52,849 nucleotides of DNA, taken from positions 1 through 52,849 of the forward strand of contig JASJCB010000084.1 in NCBI GenBank assembly GCA_030066195.1, read 5' to 3'. The notes under the pieces are model-generated. The model ran no database searches. It was not told the origin of the DNA and saw only the letters and a program-made list of their open reading frames with translations. Positions within the stretch are counted from its first letter, which is position 1. Every line of letters begins with the position of its first letter. This DNA comes from Acidobacteriota bacterium. GTDB lineage: Bacteria; Acidobacteriota; Holophagae; Acanthopleuribacterales; Acanthopleuribacteraceae. The translations under genes and the position numbers were made by a program. Shown piece after piece: positions 52,355 to 52,849 of the stretch.

Positions 52355-52849
52355 TTAGCCTTGCAGGCGTTGAAGCTCCCGGCGAAGCGGCGCGGATTCA
52401 GCCTCGTATATTTCTTCGGACAAAATGCCCCGGTCTCGCAGTTCATTCAATTTTTTTAGGACTCCTTTGATCTCCCCGCGTTTCTCCCCGCGTTTCTCTC
52501 CAATTTTCTCAGCGCGCTTCTCAATATTCTCGAAATATTCCGTGACGGTTTCTGCCGGATAACCCACGTCTTGCTCCTTTTCGATTTCTGCTACGGTTTG
52601 TTTGGTTACCTTTCCATAAGTCAGCAGGTATTGTGCGATCAGTAGTTTGTGGTCACGTGTCAAACGCGGCCCCATGGCTTTGGCCGCCCGGAAGATTGCC
52701 CGAACCAGTTCGGAACGGTCTTTCAGGTTCCGGTCATCCGCTCGGAGCGCCAACAAACAGCAGAAGAGACTGCCCTCGGCGATCAGGTCGGCGCTCTTCG
52801 AATGACTCACCTTGATTGTATCATGGCTGAACGTGATCGGTCCGTGTTC
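52355..52849 (-). CDS. C-terminal part of an Rpn/PD-(D/E)XK-like protein
   Basis: The frame runs out of the window at 52849, so the N-terminal part is missing; a GTG at 52810 lies inside the reading frame and is not the start. About 164 residues are visible: EHGPITFSHDTIKV, a helical part (LVRAIFRAAKAMGPRLTRDHKLLIAQYLL), a charged stretch of EKRG/EKIG repeats and the ending EEIYEAESAPLRRELQRLQG. The charged G-E-K-x repeats and their position at the C-terminus resemble Rpn (recombination-promoting nuclease/transposase-like) proteins. This assignment rests on the tail only. Confidence 0.5.
   Translation of the reverse strand, partial: EHGPITFSHDTIKVSHSKSADLIAEGSLFCCLLALRADDRNLKDRSELVRAIFRAAKAMGPRLTRDHKLLIAQYLLTYGKVTKQTVAEIEKEQDVGYPAETVTEYFENIEKRAEKIGEKRGEKRGEIKGVLKKLNELRDRGILSEEIYEAESAPLRRELQRLQG

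Noticed and set aside
52188..52446. N-terminal extension of the frame that ends at 51889
   Set aside because: It reads through the duplicated neighbour in a non-coding frame and gives Arg/Ser/Lys-rich sequence without homology to the tail's normal upstream part.

Overview
The window looks like chromosomal DNA of a Gram-negative (diderm) bacterium with high GC content and GC-rich third codon positions. It carries tolQ-tolR-tonB/tolA-tolB, mreBCD-mrdA-rodA, large secreted beta-propeller proteins with dockerin-like ends, and a winged-helix/TM/TolB-like/TPR regulator. That mix would suit an Acidobacteriota (Holophagae/Acanthopleuribacter-like) genome. This is inference from gene content; no rRNA or other marker gene is present to test it.

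Layout. (1) 1-9834: a branched-chain amino acid cluster, ilvC(3' end)-ilvB-ilvM-cimA-ilvE-leuC-leuD-leuB, nearly all joined by short overlaps. Two tandem terminator hairpins follow, then leuA and its own terminator. CimA makes citramalate from pyruvate and acetyl-CoA, so isoleucine can be made without threonine. (2) 9970-17408: tas-type aldo-keto reductase, a CadC-like regulator with TPRs, an 815-bp gene-poor stretch with a promoter and an immediate terminator-like hairpin, an EamA transporter, a TPR protein and an AlkC-type DNA glycosylase. (3) 17570-23017: the rod-shape operon mreB-mreC-mreD-mrdA-rodA, with a strong hairpin between mreB and mreC. (4) 23029-25640: an accessory island. A RAYT (REP-associated tyrosine transposase) gene is flanked by two long inverted-repeat elements in opposite orientation. 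A third, nearly perfect copy sits about 0.8 kb further on, next to a gene remnant. (5) 25639-33361: a 1430-residue secreted SBBP-repeat/dockerin protein, a small putative secreted protein, a RelE/ParE-type toxin-antitoxin pair, an unknown 132-residue protein with a long leader, and a B12-binding radical SAM protein. (6) 33806-39097: a membrane-anchored protease-like protein with HQxxH in place of HExxH, coaD, and tolQ-tolR-tonB/tolA-tolB without pal next to it. (7) 39248-51678: an AAA-ATPase/PD-(D/E)XK protein, an ATP-grasp ligase, a chemoreceptor, an M28 peptidase, a 1355-residue hybrid sensor kinase with two kinase modules around a receiver, then on the minus strand an exported methyltransferase and an amino acid permease. 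(8) 51889-52849: the end of an Rpn/PD-(D/E)XK-like gene whose 3' part is duplicated in tandem and carries an expanded 12-bp repeat.

Most genes are housekeeping and tightly packed. The best candidates for something little described are the RAYT island with its roughly 250-285-bp palindromic elements, the pseudo-protease with three copies of an acidic D-x-IF/VF motif, the orphan promoter-attenuator at 13335-13493, and the duplicated repeat-bearing gene end. I found no tRNA, rRNA, CRISPR array, prophage or replication origin.
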